Notes under the pieces: generated by a model | The model's database searches: none | What the model saw: only the letters and a program-made list of their open reading frames with translations | What the model was told of the DNA's origin: nothing | Position numbers and translations under genes: made by a program | Assembly: GCA_934454215.1 (NCBI GenBank) | Contig: CAKSGG010000003.1 | Span: forward strand, 20,428 to 84,427 | Source: an uncultured Clostridia bacterium | GTDB lineage: Bacteria; Bacillota; Clostridia; UBA1381 | Length of the DNA: 64,000 nucleotides | Direction: 5' to 3' | Shown: one piece after another, positions 23,782-31,969 of the stretch | Position numbering within the stretch: position 1 is the first letter of the stretch | How the letters are laid out: every line of letters begins with the position of its first letter

Positions 23782-25401
23782 TTATGAAAGAAATTTTTGT
23801 ATCACTCTGTCATGCGCATTGTCAAAAATCAAAATCCGTTCGGGATTGAAAAATCTCTCAAAGTACAGCCGTTTTATTATTTCCTTTACCGTCATCTGCG
23901 AATATTCGGGCAGTTCTTTTTCGATAAACTCGGGCGTAAGAATTTCAAACCGTTCTTTTATAACGGGCTTGCGTGACGCCCATTCGGGAGTACGGGGCTT
24001 GTTATTTAAGAGATAGTCATACAATAAAATATCGGTAAATTTTTCATCATTTACAAAATCAAACAAAATCCGATAAAGGAAATCTCTTGAAATTCCGATT
24101 TTGTCATACCCGTTTTTTTCGTAAAAGCAGGCGATTTTTTCAAACATTTCAAACGGCGAGTTAAATTGCCTGACAAGATACGAAACCGAGTTTTCAAATG
24201 CACCGCTGTTATAATATTTTTCAACAACGTCCTCAACGGCTTTGAGCCGTAAAAGTTCGTCATAGGAGATATAGTCCGTCTGCAAGACCTCATACGGCGG
24301 TTCTGCGGTGAATAATGCGGACTGCTCCTCCCTGCGAATTTTCGTTCCCCGCAGAAGTTTTAAAAAGCCGAGCTGAATAACGTGCGGCTGCATTGCAAAG
24401 ACCTCGTTAAACGAATTTTTAAAGCTTTCGTAATTTTCATACGGAAGTCCCGCAATCAAATCAAGGTGCGTGTGAATGTTTCCGAACGACCGTATTTGAC
24501 GTACACGTTCGGCGATTTTGTTCAGGTCGGTTTTTCGGTCGATTGCTTCAAGCGTTTTCATATTTGTTGACTGCACACCAATTTCAAGCTGAAACAAGCC
24601 TTTTGGCGCAGAGCCTAAAAGCTCCATGGTTTTATCGTCAAGAATATCTGCCGCAACCTCGAAATGAAACGTTGTTTCGGCGGCGTTGTCAATCAAAAAT
24701 TCAAGGATTGCGTGGGTTCTTTTTTTGCTTGCGTTAAATGTTCTGTCGGTAAATTTTACGATTTTTACTTTATGATTGATAAAAAATTTCAGCTCATTCA
24801 GAACCGTATCCAAATCCCTGAACCTCACACTTCGGTCGGCTGACGACAGGCAGTAGCTGCAATTGAACGGACAGCCCCTGCTTGTTTCGTAATATATCAG
24901 CTTGTTCTTATTAAGCTCTATATCCTCGTCGGTATACGGAAACGGAATTTTTGTAATGTCGGATATAACGGGTCTGTCGGGATTTTTTATGATTTTGCCG
25001 TTTCTGTACGTAACGCCTCTGATATTCAGATTTCCCGTCCGAATAAACTCCTTTACCGTTTCTTCGCCCTCGCCTCGGATTACGGCGTCGATAAAATCGT
25101 ATTTTTCCATGTATTCCGTATCGGCATACGAAACCTCGGGACCGCCGAAAATTATCAGCGTATCGGGCGCAACGCTTTTTAACCGCCGTGCCGTTTTTAA
25201 AATAAATTCAATATTCCAGATATAGCATGAAAATAACACCGCATCCGTCCGCTGTCTGTAAATATCGGCGCAGACGAACTCGGCGCTTTCGTTTATATTA
25301 TACTCTTTCCAATCTATACCGTTTACGTACGAAGCGATTGTTCTGACGGACAAGGACGTATGAATATATTTTGCATTCACTCCTGCCAGCAGAGCTTTCA
25401 T
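23782..25401 (-). CDS. B12-binding-domain radical SAM protein (DUF4080 type)
   Basis: The 539-residue protein has an N-terminal cobalamin-binding-like Rossmann domain (GVNAKYIHTSLSVRTIASYV; then VLFSCYIWNIEFILKTARR and LIIFGGPEVSYADTEYM), a radical SAM core with ETSRGCPFNCSYCLSS near residue 175 (CxxxCxxC), TDRTFNASKKRTHAILEFL and LIAGLPYENYESF. A C-terminal helical domain holds FLKLLRGTKIRRE and resembles DUF4080. The Asp-x-His-x-x-Gly B12 lower-ligand motif is not evident. The reaction is unknown; relatives are annotated only as B12-radical SAM proteins. It is about 60 bases upstream of hpt's end and on the same strand. Confidence 0.82.
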   Translation of the reverse strand: MKALLAGVNAKYIHTSLSVRTIASYVNGIDWKEYNINESAEFVCADIYRQRTDAVLFSCYIWNIEFILKTARRLKSVAPDTLIIFGGPEVSYADTEYMEKYDFIDAVIRGEGEETVKEFIRTGNLNIRGVTYRNGKIIKNPDRPVISDITKIPFPYTDEDIELNKNKLIYYETSRGCPFNCSYCLSSADRSVRFRDLDTVLNELKFFINHKVKIVKFTDRTFNASKKRTHAILEFLIDNAAETTFHFEVAADILDDKTMELLGSAPKGLFQLEIGVQSTNMKTLEAIDRKTDLNKIAERVRQIRSFGNIHTHLDLIAGLPYENYESFKNSFNEVFAMQPHVIQLGFLKLLRGTKIRREEQSALFTAEPPYEVLQTDYISYDELLRLKAVEDVVEKYYNSGAFENSVSYLVRQFNSPFEMFEKIACFYEKNGYDKIGISRDFLYRILFDFVNDEKFTDILLYDYLLNNKPRTPEWASRKPVIKERFEILTPEFIEKELPEYSQMTVKEIIKRLYFERFFNPERILIFDNAHDRVIQKFLS

Positions 25402-25459
25402 GTTAATTCCTCCGTTTCGCCGTCAAAATAGCGGTAAATCGTGCCGTTTATTTTTCATT

Positions 25460-25996
25460 TTATTCATAAACTTCACGCTTTAATATTCCTATATACGGCA
25501 GGTTGCGGTATCTCTGATTAAAGTCAAGCCCGTAGCCGACAACAAACTCATCGGGAATAACCTTGCCTATGTACTCAACCTCAACTTCGGTTTCACGTCT
25601 TTCGGGCTTTGAAAGCAGGGCGCATATTCTTACCGATTCAGCCGCTGAATTTTTAAGATGCTTTTTCAGATTGTAAAGCGTGTTTCCGCTGTCGACAATA
25701 TCCTCGATAATAAGAAGATGCTTGCCCGCTATATCCTCTTCAAGGTCTCTCTTAATTTCAAGCTTGCCCGATGATACGGTGCTTGCGCCGTAGCTTGACG
25801 CCTGCATAAAATCAACTCTCAGAGGAATGTCTATATGTCTGAGAAGGTCGGCGGCAAACATCAGCGAGCCTTTCATTATAACGGCGGCAACAAGCTCCTT
25901 GCCCCTATAGTCCTCGGTGATTTGTCTGCCAAGCTCTTTTACGCAATCGGCAATTTCCGATTCGGTAAATAAAATTCTTTCAACATCCTTATTCAT
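25460..25996 (-). CDS. hpt: Hypoxanthine phosphoribosyltransferase
   Basis: The 178-residue purine-salvage enzyme converts hypoxanthine and guanine to IMP and GMP. It has the flexible-loop region ASSYGASTVSSG near residue 77, the PRPP-binding HLLIIEDIVDSGNTLYNL motif near 100 and the purine-binding IPDEFVVGYGLDFNQRYRNLPYI near the C-terminus (cited as DEFVVGYGLDFNQRYRNLPY). Start 25996 is chosen from GGAG spacing and the family MNKDVERIL beginning; the longer upstream frame is promoter DNA. In many Firmicutes hpt pairs with tilS and ftsH; neither is here. Confidence 0.95.
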   Translation of the reverse strand: MNKDVERILFTESEIADCVKELGRQITEDYRGKELVAAVIMKGSLMFAADLLRHIDIPLRVDFMQASSYGASTVSSGKLEIKRDLEEDIAGKHLLIIEDIVDSGNTLYNLKKHLKNSAAESVRICALLSKPERRETEVEVEYIGKVIPDEFVVGYGLDFNQRYRNLPYIGILKREVYE

Positions 25997-26047
25997 AAAC
26001 TGTCTCCATTCTGCCGATGAAAACGGCAATAAAATTAGTATGCTCCC

Positions 26048-26057
26048 ATTATACCAC
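26048..26057 (-). promoter_or_regulatory. Extended -10 promoter of hpt
   Basis: On the minus strand TGTGG immediately precedes TATAAT (26053-26048). No good -35 hexamer lies at 17 bp, so this looks like an extended -10 promoter. Confidence 0.5.
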
Positions 26058-26117
26058 ATATTTTTCAAAAAATACAGAGTATTTTTAAAATTTTTTCAAA
26101 AAAATGCAAATTTCCAT

Positions 26118-26150
26118 AAAAAAACAAACAGAGCTTGTAGCTCTGTCTGT
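26118..26150 (-). terminator. Terminator of the htrA-like gene
   Basis: Read on the minus strand, CAGAGC-TACAA-GCTCTG is followed by a T-rich run. A second G/C hairpin, CCCCCG-TTCGTT-CGGGGG, lies just before it at 26163-26181. Confidence 0.75.
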
Positions 26151-26248
26151 TTTTGGTGGGGGTCCCCCGAACGAACGGGGGCATATGAAAAAAAGGATGG
26201 TATCAGCCGAATTTCACGGCTGTAGTCTAAATAAAACTTATAAGCAAT

Positions 26249-27589
26249 TTAATTGTTGAAGAAGTTCCAGAAATTACCGAATATATCGGAAATATCTCCG
26301 CCTCTTCCGCTCTTGCCGCTGTCCTGCTGCTGTTGGTCTTGCTGCTGCGACTGTTCATCTTGTGTATTGTCTTCGATTGTGTCTGTCAGTTTAACTGTCA
26401 GCTCCATGGTCTGGTCGTCACGCAGGATTTTAAATACCATTGTGTCGCCTATGTTCTTGCCGTCGCGGATTTTGTTGATTTCCTCAACCGATGAAACCTT
26501 TGTTCCGTCAACTTCAAGAATCTTATCTTTTTCTTTAATTCCTGCCTCGGCAGCGCCGCTGCCTTTGACAACGCTGTTTACGAACAAGCCGTACTGCGTC
26601 TGATTAATGCTCAAGCCTACGAACGGACGGCTTACGTGTCCCGATTCCATAAGGCTGTCGATTATCGGCTTTGCTTCCGAAATTGCAATCGCAAAGCCCA
26701 TGCCCTCAACGCCTGCTTCCGAAAGCTTTACAGAGTTGATTCCTATAACCTCGCCGTACTGATTAATCAGTGCGCCGCCGCTGTTGCCGCTGTTGATGGC
26801 TGCGTCCGTCTGCAAAAGGTTATATGTTCTGTCATCTATGCTCATTGTTCTGTTTACGGCGCTGATAATACCTGCCGTAACCGAGCCGCTGAATTCCATT
26901 CCCATCGGGTTGCCTATAGCGACCGCCGTTTCGCCGACCTGAACGTTTGTCGAATCACCGAACGTTGCCGCATTAAGTGTTTTATCCGTTTCGATTTTCA
27001 GTACTGCCAAGTCCGTTTTTGTATCCTGACCGACAAGCGTTGCCGTTATTTCGTCACCCGTATTAAGTATTACCGAAATTTCCGAAGCTCCGTCAATAAC
27101 GTGCTGATTTGTTACTATATATCCGTCTTCTCTGAAAATGATTCCCGAACCGCTGCCCTGTTCAACAAGGTCGTCCTGTCCCGATGAGGGATTCTGATAA
27201 TAGTAATATCTTCCGCTGAACGGGTCATAATATTTTTGAGGACTTACTTTCGTTTTATTTATAACGCCGACCACGCTGGGTCCTACCTGAGCGGCAATTT
27301 CCGGAATCGTAAGAACCTTTTTGCCATTTTTGTAGGCGGCTGTGGTTGCGCTTGAATTATCACTTTCGGGTGTCGGTGCCTGTGCTGTCACAGCCTGAGA
27401 TGCCTGATTTGCCTGAGTGTTTGAATTTTTTGTTATAAAGTAAAAGCCTGCTCCGCACGAGCCTGCCGTAATCACGCTTGCTATAACGGCTGAAAGGAGA
27501 GCGGTAGGCCAAACTCTGTTCTTCTTTTTCTTCTGCGTCACGTCATAAACTACCAAATCTGTTGAATCTGTATAAGGATACTTTTTCAT
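26249..27589 (-). CDS. HtrA/DegP-like trypsin-fold serine protease with PDZ domain
   Basis: The 446-residue protein has a cytoplasmic basic N-terminus, one TM anchor (ALLSAVIASVITAGSCGAGF, ~30-49), a low-complexity linker, the protease domain (~110-300) and a PDZ domain (~310-400). The triad is visible in YIVTNQHVID (His), KTDLAVLKIE (Asp) and AINSGNSGGALIN (Ser). The PDZ starts PFVGLSINQTQYG. The C-terminal tail is Gln-rich (DEQSQQQDQQQQDSG) and ends with an aromatic FGNFWNFFNN. It should work outside the membrane in protein quality control. It is a single gene with its own terminator. Confidence 0.92.
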   Translation of the reverse strand: MKKYPYTDSTDLVVYDVTQKKKKNRVWPTALLSAVIASVITAGSCGAGFYFITKNSNTQANQASQAVTAQAPTPESDNSSATTAAYKNGKKVLTIPEIAAQVGPSVVGVINKTKVSPQKYYDPFSGRYYYYQNPSSGQDDLVEQGSGSGIIFREDGYIVTNQHVIDGASEISVILNTGDEITATLVGQDTKTDLAVLKIETDKTLNAATFGDSTNVQVGETAVAIGNPMGMEFSGSVTAGIISAVNRTMSIDDRTYNLLQTDAAINSGNSGGALINQYGEVIGINSVKLSEAGVEGMGFAIAISEAKPIIDSLMESGHVSRPFVGLSINQTQYGLFVNSVVKGSGAAEAGIKEKDKILEVDGTKVSSVEEINKIRDGKNIGDTMVFKILRDDQTMELTVKLTDTIEDNTQDEQSQQQDQQQQDSGKSGRGGDISDIFGNFWNFFNN

Positions 27590-27763
27590 AATTAATCTCC
27601 TCCAATTTATTTTTATATGTATTATTTAAGCATTCCCTGATTACAGTATTATGATACAATATATATTTGACATGCGTATGAATTGATTATAAAAAGATTG
27701 TAACTAATTTATGAACAAAACATGAATTTTAAAAACAAAGTGTGATAGTCGTGAATAAGATAT

Positions 27764-27790
27764 TAAAAGGGACTGTTTTTAACAGCCCCT
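27764..27790 (-). terminator. Terminator of murC
   Basis: On the minus strand GGGGCTGTT-AAA-AACAGTCCC is followed by TTTT, starting six bases after the murC stop. Confidence 0.85.
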
Positions 27791-27795
27791 CAAGT

Positions 27796-29178
27796 CTATT
27801 CAACCAGCATTTCGCCTATATCCGTTACGTCTCCCGCTCCCATCGTAAATATAATGTCACCGTCGGACGCAATTCTCTTTACATATTCCGCTATGTCTGC
27901 GAAATTATCCGTGTATTTTGCGTTTACGCCTCTTTCCGCTATGTCTGCGGCGAGATTTTCGGGCTTTGTTACGCCGTCCGGTTTTTCTCTTGCGGCATAA
28001 ATATGAGTTAATATTACTTCGTCCGCATCGTCAAACGCCTCAACAAAGCTGTTCCAGAGAGTTCGTGTTCTCGAGTATGTGTGCGGCTGGAAAATACATA
28101 TTATTTTATTATGAGGAAATTCCTTTGCCGCCTTTAATGTTGCCTTTATTTCCGTCGGGTGGTGCGCATAATCGTCAAGAACGATTGCTCCGTTTAGAGT
28201 ACCCTTTCTTTCAAATCTGCGGTGAGCGCCCTTAAAGCCCTCAATACCTCTTGCCGATTTCTCAATATCTGCACCCATAAGCGCGCATACCGCTATTGTC
28301 GCAAGAGCGTTCAATATATTATGGTCGCCCGGTACGTTCAAATCAATATGACATAAAAGACTTTCCTTATTATATATGTCAAACGACGGATAGCCCGCTC
28401 TGTAGACGATATTTTTCGGGTAATAGTCATATTCGTCCGTCATGCCGTAGTATGTGATTTTCAAACCGCTGTCTTTTAATGCAAGCTTTATATTTTCATC
28501 GCTGCCCAGTGCGACAACATCACCCTTGCCCCGAGTCAGCTCCGCAAAATTACGAAAACTTTCCCGTATCTGCTCTATTCCGCCCGTGAAGAAATCAAGG
28601 TGGTCTTCTTCAATATTCGTAATCAGCGCAATTGTCGGATAGAATTTCAGGAAACTGTTCGTGTACTCGCACGCCTCCGTCACAAAATAGTCCATGCCGC
28701 CCGTGCGTATGTTTCCGCCGATTATATCAAGCTCGCCGCCGACGCTTATTGTCGGGTCAAGCTCCGCATTTATAAGAGCGTGCGCAAGCATTGACGTGGT
28801 TGTCGTTTTGCCGTGAGTTCCGCTTACACCGACAGCATTTTTATAATTCTTCATTACCGCACCCAAAAATTCCGCACGGTCTATAAGACGTATTCCGTCA
28901 CGCACCGCCGCCGCCATTTCGGGATTATCCGCCTTGACCGCCGCAGTATGCACGCACAGCTGTGCGCCTTGTATATTCTTTTCATCATGTCCCTCGAACA
29001 CGTCTGCGCCCAAAGCTTCAAGTTTGTCGGTTATATGCGATTTTGCCCTGTCCGAGCCCGTAACCTTATAGCCCATACGCAGTGCAATCTGCGCAAGCCC
29101 GCTCATGCTTATGCCGCCGATTCCTATGAAATGTATATGCGCTCCGCAGTCTATATCGTCAAGTGTAAATCTGTTCAC
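27796..29178 (-). CDS. murC: UDP-N-acetylmuramate-L-alanine ligase
   Basis: The 460-residue Mur ligase adds the first residue of the peptidoglycan stem. Features: N-terminal HFIGIGGISMSGLAQIALRMG near 17, P-loop VGVSGTHGKTTTTSMLAHAL near 115 (cited as GVSGTHGKTTTT), ITNIEEDHLDFF near 185, FKGAHRRFERKG near 320 and DDYAHHPTEIKATL near 338. The start is GTG (29178) preceded by AAAGGAAAG. The length agrees with MurC. Other mur genes are not nearby. Confidence 0.95.
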   Translation of the reverse strand: MNRFTLDDIDCGAHIHFIGIGGISMSGLAQIALRMGYKVTGSDRAKSHITDKLEALGADVFEGHDEKNIQGAQLCVHTAAVKADNPEMAAAVRDGIRLIDRAEFLGAVMKNYKNAVGVSGTHGKTTTTSMLAHALINAELDPTISVGGELDIIGGNIRTGGMDYFVTEACEYTNSFLKFYPTIALITNIEEDHLDFFTGGIEQIRESFRNFAELTRGKGDVVALGSDENIKLALKDSGLKITYYGMTDEYDYYPKNIVYRAGYPSFDIYNKESLLCHIDLNVPGDHNILNALATIAVCALMGADIEKSARGIEGFKGAHRRFERKGTLNGAIVLDDYAHHPTEIKATLKAAKEFPHNKIICIFQPHTYSRTRTLWNSFVEAFDDADEVILTHIYAAREKPDGVTKPENLAADIAERGVNAKYTDNFADIAEYVKRIASDGDIIFTMGAGDVTDIGEMLVE

Positions 29179-29211
29179 GTTAATCTTTCCTTTCGCTGAT
29201 ACGCTATTCTT

Positions 29212-29237
29212 ATTATATACCTTTTTAATTAAAAAGG
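29212..29237 (-). promoter_or_regulatory. Probable murC -10 with adjacent perfect palindrome
   Basis: TATAAT on the minus strand (29217-29212) is abutted by an 18-bp perfect palindrome CCTTTTTAATTAAAAAGG (29220-29237) in the -35/-10 spacer region. No convincing -35 hexamer is present. Confidence 0.45.
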
Positions 29238-29320
29238 AAACATTTTTTTATAAATTTTAGCAAAATTGACAAATAAAAAAATAGTTTTTATTCTTTTTAA
29301 CAGGAAATACACAAAAACAC

Positions 29321-29349
29321 TTGACAAAAGCGGTTTTTTCATGTAAAAT
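29321..29349 (+). promoter_or_regulatory. Promoter of spoVG
   Basis: TTGACA (29321-29326), 17 bp, TAAAAT (29344-29349). It looks like a vegetative sigma-A promoter; no clear sigma-H pattern was found. Confidence 0.8.
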
Positions 29350-29422
29350 GAAAAAGTAGGTGCATCACTGGACAGACTTAAATTTTTATATAAATATCCA
29401 AGTATGGAAGGTGGTGAAAATC

Positions 29423-29695
29423 TTGGAGATTACAGATATAAGAATAAAAAAGATTACAGCAGACAGCAAGATGAAAGCAGTTGTTTCGGTTACGTTTGAC
29501 AATGCGTTTGTTGTGCACGACATTAAGGTTATAGAAGGTCAGGATAAATTATTTACAGCAATGCCAAGCAGGAGGACGCCGGAGGGAGAGTATAAGGATA
29601 TAGCTCATCCGATTAACAGTGAAATGCGTGCTTGCATAGAAAAACAGATATTGGCTCAGTACGAAAAAGAGTTGGCAGCAGACAGTGAGTTGTAA
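29423..29695 (+). CDS. spoVG: Septation/RNA-binding regulator SpoVG
   Basis: The 90-residue protein matches SpoVG end to end: EITDIRIKKI, KMKAVVSVTFDNAFVVHDIKVI, LFTAMPSRRTPEGEYKDIAHPIN and a short C-terminal helix. The start is taken as TTG 29423, because the family begins M(E/K)(V/I)TD and AAGGTGG sits eight bases before it; an upstream in-frame ATG would add 21 residues unlike the family. SpoVG binds nucleic acid and affects division, sporulation and surface genes in Firmicutes. It is a single gene between its own promoter and terminator. Confidence 0.92.
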   Translation: MEITDIRIKKITADSKMKAVVSVTFDNAFVVHDIKVIEGQDKLFTAMPSRRTPEGEYKDIAHPINSEMRACIEKQILAQYEKELAADSEL

Positions 29696-29698
29696 GAA

Positions 29699-29726
29699 AA
29701 TACAAGGAGATTCCTTGTATTTTTTT
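29699..29726 (+). terminator. Terminator of spoVG
   Basis: AATACAAGGA-GAT-TCCTTGTATT is followed by a T-run. Confidence 0.92.
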
Positions 29727-29777
29727 AATGGTGCGGAAATGTAATGTAAATGTAAAATCGAAAAATTGAAAAAAGTC

Positions 29778-29809
29778 TTGACATAAACAGAATTACATGA
29801 TACTATAAT
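29778..29809 (+). promoter_or_regulatory. Promoter of the lysine-riboswitch operon
   Basis: TTGACA (29778-29783) with TACTAT at 17 bp (29801-29806), overlapping TATAAT at 20 bp (29804-29809). Confidence 0.75.
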
Positions 29810-29837
29810 AAATAATAAACCGATAAGCAAATTTGAC

Positions 29838-29981
29838 ATGATAGAGGTGCGGATTTTATCAGTAATACCGGTTAGGCTGCGGAGTCTGTGAGACGGTATG
29901 AAAGGGAACTCCGCCGAAATGGTGCGTCCTCCGCAGGGACGGCTGTTGGACGTATTGTTAAGAGCAATACGGCTGTCACTA
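29838..29981 (+). ncRNA. Lysine riboswitch (L-box) aptamer
   Basis: The conserved L-box blocks are present in order: GATAGAGGTGCGG, CAGTAA, GGTTAGGCTGCGGAG, TGTGAGACGGTATGAAAGGG (covering the GAAAGGG-type core), AACTCCGCCGAA, GGACGGCTGTTGGACG and the P1-closing ACGGCTGTCACT after a GTATTGTTAAGAGCAATAC hairpin. It precedes asd, dapA and dapB, exactly the pathway that lysine would repress. Ligand binding is expected to favour the terminator at 30058. Confidence 0.93.
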
Positions 29982-29984
29982 AGG

Positions 29985-30024
29985 ATTTTAGTGGAGGGCT
30001 ATCCACTAAATTAGTGGAGGGCTA
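29985..30024 (+). repeat. Tandem TTAGTGGAGGGCTATC repeat in the riboswitch expression platform
   Basis: The 16-mer TTAGTGGAGGGCTATC occurs twice in a row with CACTAAA between. The first TAGTGGA pairs with TCCACTA to make a small hairpin next to the aptamer's 3' side. Confidence 0.7.
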
Positions 30025-30057
30025 TCGCTTGATGATTCGGATATGTGCGGATTTTAG

Positions 30058-30088
30058 GCAGTAACCCTTTGTTGGATTACTGCTTTTT
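30058..30088 (+). terminator. Riboswitch-controlled terminator upstream of asd
   Basis: GCAGTAA (30058-30064) and TTACTGC (30077-30083) flank a 12-base loop, followed by TTTTT. Confidence 0.85.
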
Positions 30089-30125
30089 GGTTTGCTTTTG
30101 CAGCAAAAGAAAGGGAGGAAATTAT

Positions 30126-31229
30126 ATGAAACCAAATTACAGCGTAGGAATTATCGGTGCTACGGGAATGGTAGGTCAGAGATTTATAACACTCCTGCAT
30201 AATCATCCCTGGTATACCGTAAAGGTTCTTGCGGCGTCGCCGAGAAGTGCGGGAAAAAAGTATAAAGACGCAGTCGGCGCAAAATGGGCAATGAAAGAGG
30301 ATATTCCCGCTTCGATTGCCGATATGATAGTTATGGACGCAGCAAACGATGTTGAAAAAATAGCGGAGCAGGTAGATTTTGTGTTCTGCGCAGTGGATAT
30401 GAAAAAAGATGAGATAAAGGCTCTTGAGGACAGATACGCAAAAGCGGAATGCCCCGTTGTTTCAAACAATTCGGCGCACCGTCATACGCCCGATGTACCC
30501 ATGATTATTCCCGAAATAAATCCTGAGCATATCAATATTATTCCGGCACAGCGCAAGCGCCTCGGAACAAAGAGAGGCTTTGTTGCCGTAAAATCGAACT
30601 GTTCATTGCAGTCATACCTTCCCGCAATGGCTGTTATAAATGAAAAATATCCTATCGACCATGCTCTTGTTACGACGTATCAGGCGATTTCGGGTGCGGG
30701 AAAAACATTTGAAACATGGCCTGAAATGGTTGATAATCTTATCCCCTATATCGGCGGCGAGGAAATGAAGTCGGAGGTTGAGCCGAACAAAATTCTCGGC
30801 AAAATAGAGGGTAATGAAATAGTTCCGTCAACGGAGCTGCAAATAGAGTGTCAGACATACCGTGTTCCCGTTTCGGACGGACATACGGCGGCAATATTCT
30901 TTTCATTCAAGGACGGAGTTAAAAAGCCGTCTGCCGAGGAAATAGAGGAGCTTTGGAGAAACTATAAGGGAGTACCGCAGGAGTTAAAGCTGCCCCATGC
31001 GCCCGAGCAGTTTATTCACGTATACACCGAAAAGGAAAATCCCGATATGCCGCAGATTAAGACGGCAAGGGAAATTGACGGCGGAATGGCAATTTCGTGC
31101 GGAAGATTAAGAGAATCAACGCAGTATGATTATAAAATGGTATCAATGAGCCATAACACGCTCAGAGGTGCCGCGGGCGGAGCGGTTTTACTGGCGGAGT
31201 TATTGACAGCCAAGGGCTGGATGGACTGA
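30126..31229 (+). CDS. asd: Aspartate-semialdehyde dehydrogenase (archaeal/fungal-like type)
   Basis: The 367-residue enzyme reduces aspartyl phosphate to the semialdehyde at the branch to lysine, methionine and threonine. It has the NADP fold VGIIGATGMVGQRFITLL, a HPWYTVKVLAASPRSAGKKY segment (cited as LAASPRSAGKKY) typical of the archaeal/yeast branch, the catalytic Cys in KSNCSLQSYLPA near 158, SGAGKTFETWP near 192 and the catalytic His in VSDGHTAAIFF near 250. ATG 30126 follows GGGAGGAA; the longer open frame upstream is riboswitch sequence. It is first in the lysine operon. Confidence 0.93.
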   Translation: MKPNYSVGIIGATGMVGQRFITLLHNHPWYTVKVLAASPRSAGKKYKDAVGAKWAMKEDIPASIADMIVMDAANDVEKIAEQVDFVFCAVDMKKDEIKALEDRYAKAECPVVSNNSAHRHTPDVPMIIPEINPEHINIIPAQRKRLGTKRGFVAVKSNCSLQSYLPAMAVINEKYPIDHALVTTYQAISGAGKTFETWPEMVDNLIPYIGGEEMKSEVEPNKILGKIEGNEIVPSTELQIECQTYRVPVSDGHTAAIFFSFKDGVKKPSAEEIEELWRNYKGVPQELKLPHAPEQFIHVYTEKENPDMPQIKTAREIDGGMAISCGRLRESTQYDYKMVSMSHNTLRGAAGGAVLLAELLTAKGWMD

Positions 31230-31231
31230 TA

Positions 31232-31331
31232 GGAACTGTATAAGCGGCGTATCTTACCCTTTTTGGTCGCTTGACGTATTTATATACGTCGGCGCATCCT
31301 TAAAAGGCAATCTACTTGCTTCTACAGTCCC
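31232..31331 (+). repeat. R5: TAAGCGGC palindromic repeat after asd
   Basis: Outer arms GGAACTGTATAAG (31232-31244) and CTTCTACAGTCCC (31319-31331) pair at 11 of 13 positions, with a locus-specific sequence quite different from R2-R4. The core CGGCGTATCTTAC and CTTGCTTC is kept, and the loop holds ACGTATTTATATACGT. Confidence 0.8.
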
Positions 31332-31394
31332 TATACGGACACATACGTCGGCACACCCTCAAAAGGGCAGCCCACTTGCTCCTACAGTCCCTAT
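31332..31394 (+). repeat. R5b: duplicated right half of repeat R5
   Basis: CATACGTCGGCACACCCTC..AAAAGGGCAG..CCCACTTGCTCCTACAGTCCCTAT repeats the right half of R5 (compare ACTTGCTTCTACAGTCCCTA at 31315). No gene is seen in the 277 bases between asd and 31507 apart from R5 and R5b. Confidence 0.7.
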
Positions 31395-31506
31395 GCACAC
31401 GGGGCAGTCCGCACGGGCTGAAAATACAAACAAACGCAAACAGGCGGCACGGTATGCCGTTTTGAAAATAAACAAATTTAATTCTGAAAAACAGGAGGAT
31501 TTAATC

Positions 31507-31944
31507 ATGGATAACTACAACAATCAACAAACTAACAATCAACAATATTCACAGACTTACTCACAGCCGTATTCACAGCAGCAGTACGGCATGATGCCCA
31601 AAACAGGCTGGAACTGGGGCGCATTTATGTTATCATGGCCGTTCGGTTTCGGTAACAAAACATATTTGCCGCTGCTTTCACTGCTTACAATTATTCCGTT
31701 TGTCGGCTGGATTTTCGGAATCGTATGGTGGTTCGTATGCGGAGCATGTGCGTCGGGCTGGGCATGGAAAAACGGAACCTACAGAACCGTAGCCGAATTT
31801 AATGCGGCAATGGATTCATGGAACAGAGCCGGACTTGTAATGTTTATTATAAGCTTGGTGCTGTGGGCAATTTCGGCAATTTTACTCATTATGTTTTCTG
31901 CTGTAATAGGAGCTGCAATCGCAGGTTTTGTCGGCAGTTTCTAA
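31507..31944 (+). CDS. Small membrane protein with Gln-rich N-terminus, in the lysine operon
   Basis: The 145-residue product has a Gln/Asn/Tyr-rich cytoplasmic N-terminus (~35 residues), then GWNWGAFMLSWPFGFGNKTYLPLL, two hydrophobic segments (LLTIIPFVGWIFGIVWWFV; LVMFIISLVLWAISAILLI) and a GSWAWKN-like motif ASGWAWKNGTYRTVAEFNA. Short proteins with this GWNWGAF...GNKTYLPLL pattern are common in Clostridia and have no established function (some are mislabelled as ribonuclease G). ATG 31507 follows AGGAGG at seven bases. Its stop is 25 bases before dapA, so it shares the operon, but a lysine-related role is not shown. Confidence 0.75.
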   Translation: MDNYNNQQTNNQQYSQTYSQPYSQQQYGMMPKTGWNWGAFMLSWPFGFGNKTYLPLLSLLTIIPFVGWIFGIVWWFVCGACASGWAWKNGTYRTVAEFNAAMDSWNRAGLVMFIISLVLWAISAILLIMFSAVIGAAIAGFVGSF

Positions 31945-31969
31945 TCTAAAAATCAAAGGGGGAATTAAA

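Noticed and set aside
26150..26185. GGGGGTCCCCCGAACGAACG region as a tRNA or small RNA gene
   Set aside because: It is two G/C hairpins beside a terminator; there is no cloverleaf, T-loop or CCA.
26636..27187. 183-codon plus-strand frame opposite the HtrA-like gene
   Set aside because: Antisense shadow; the minus-strand frame carries the intact protease triad.
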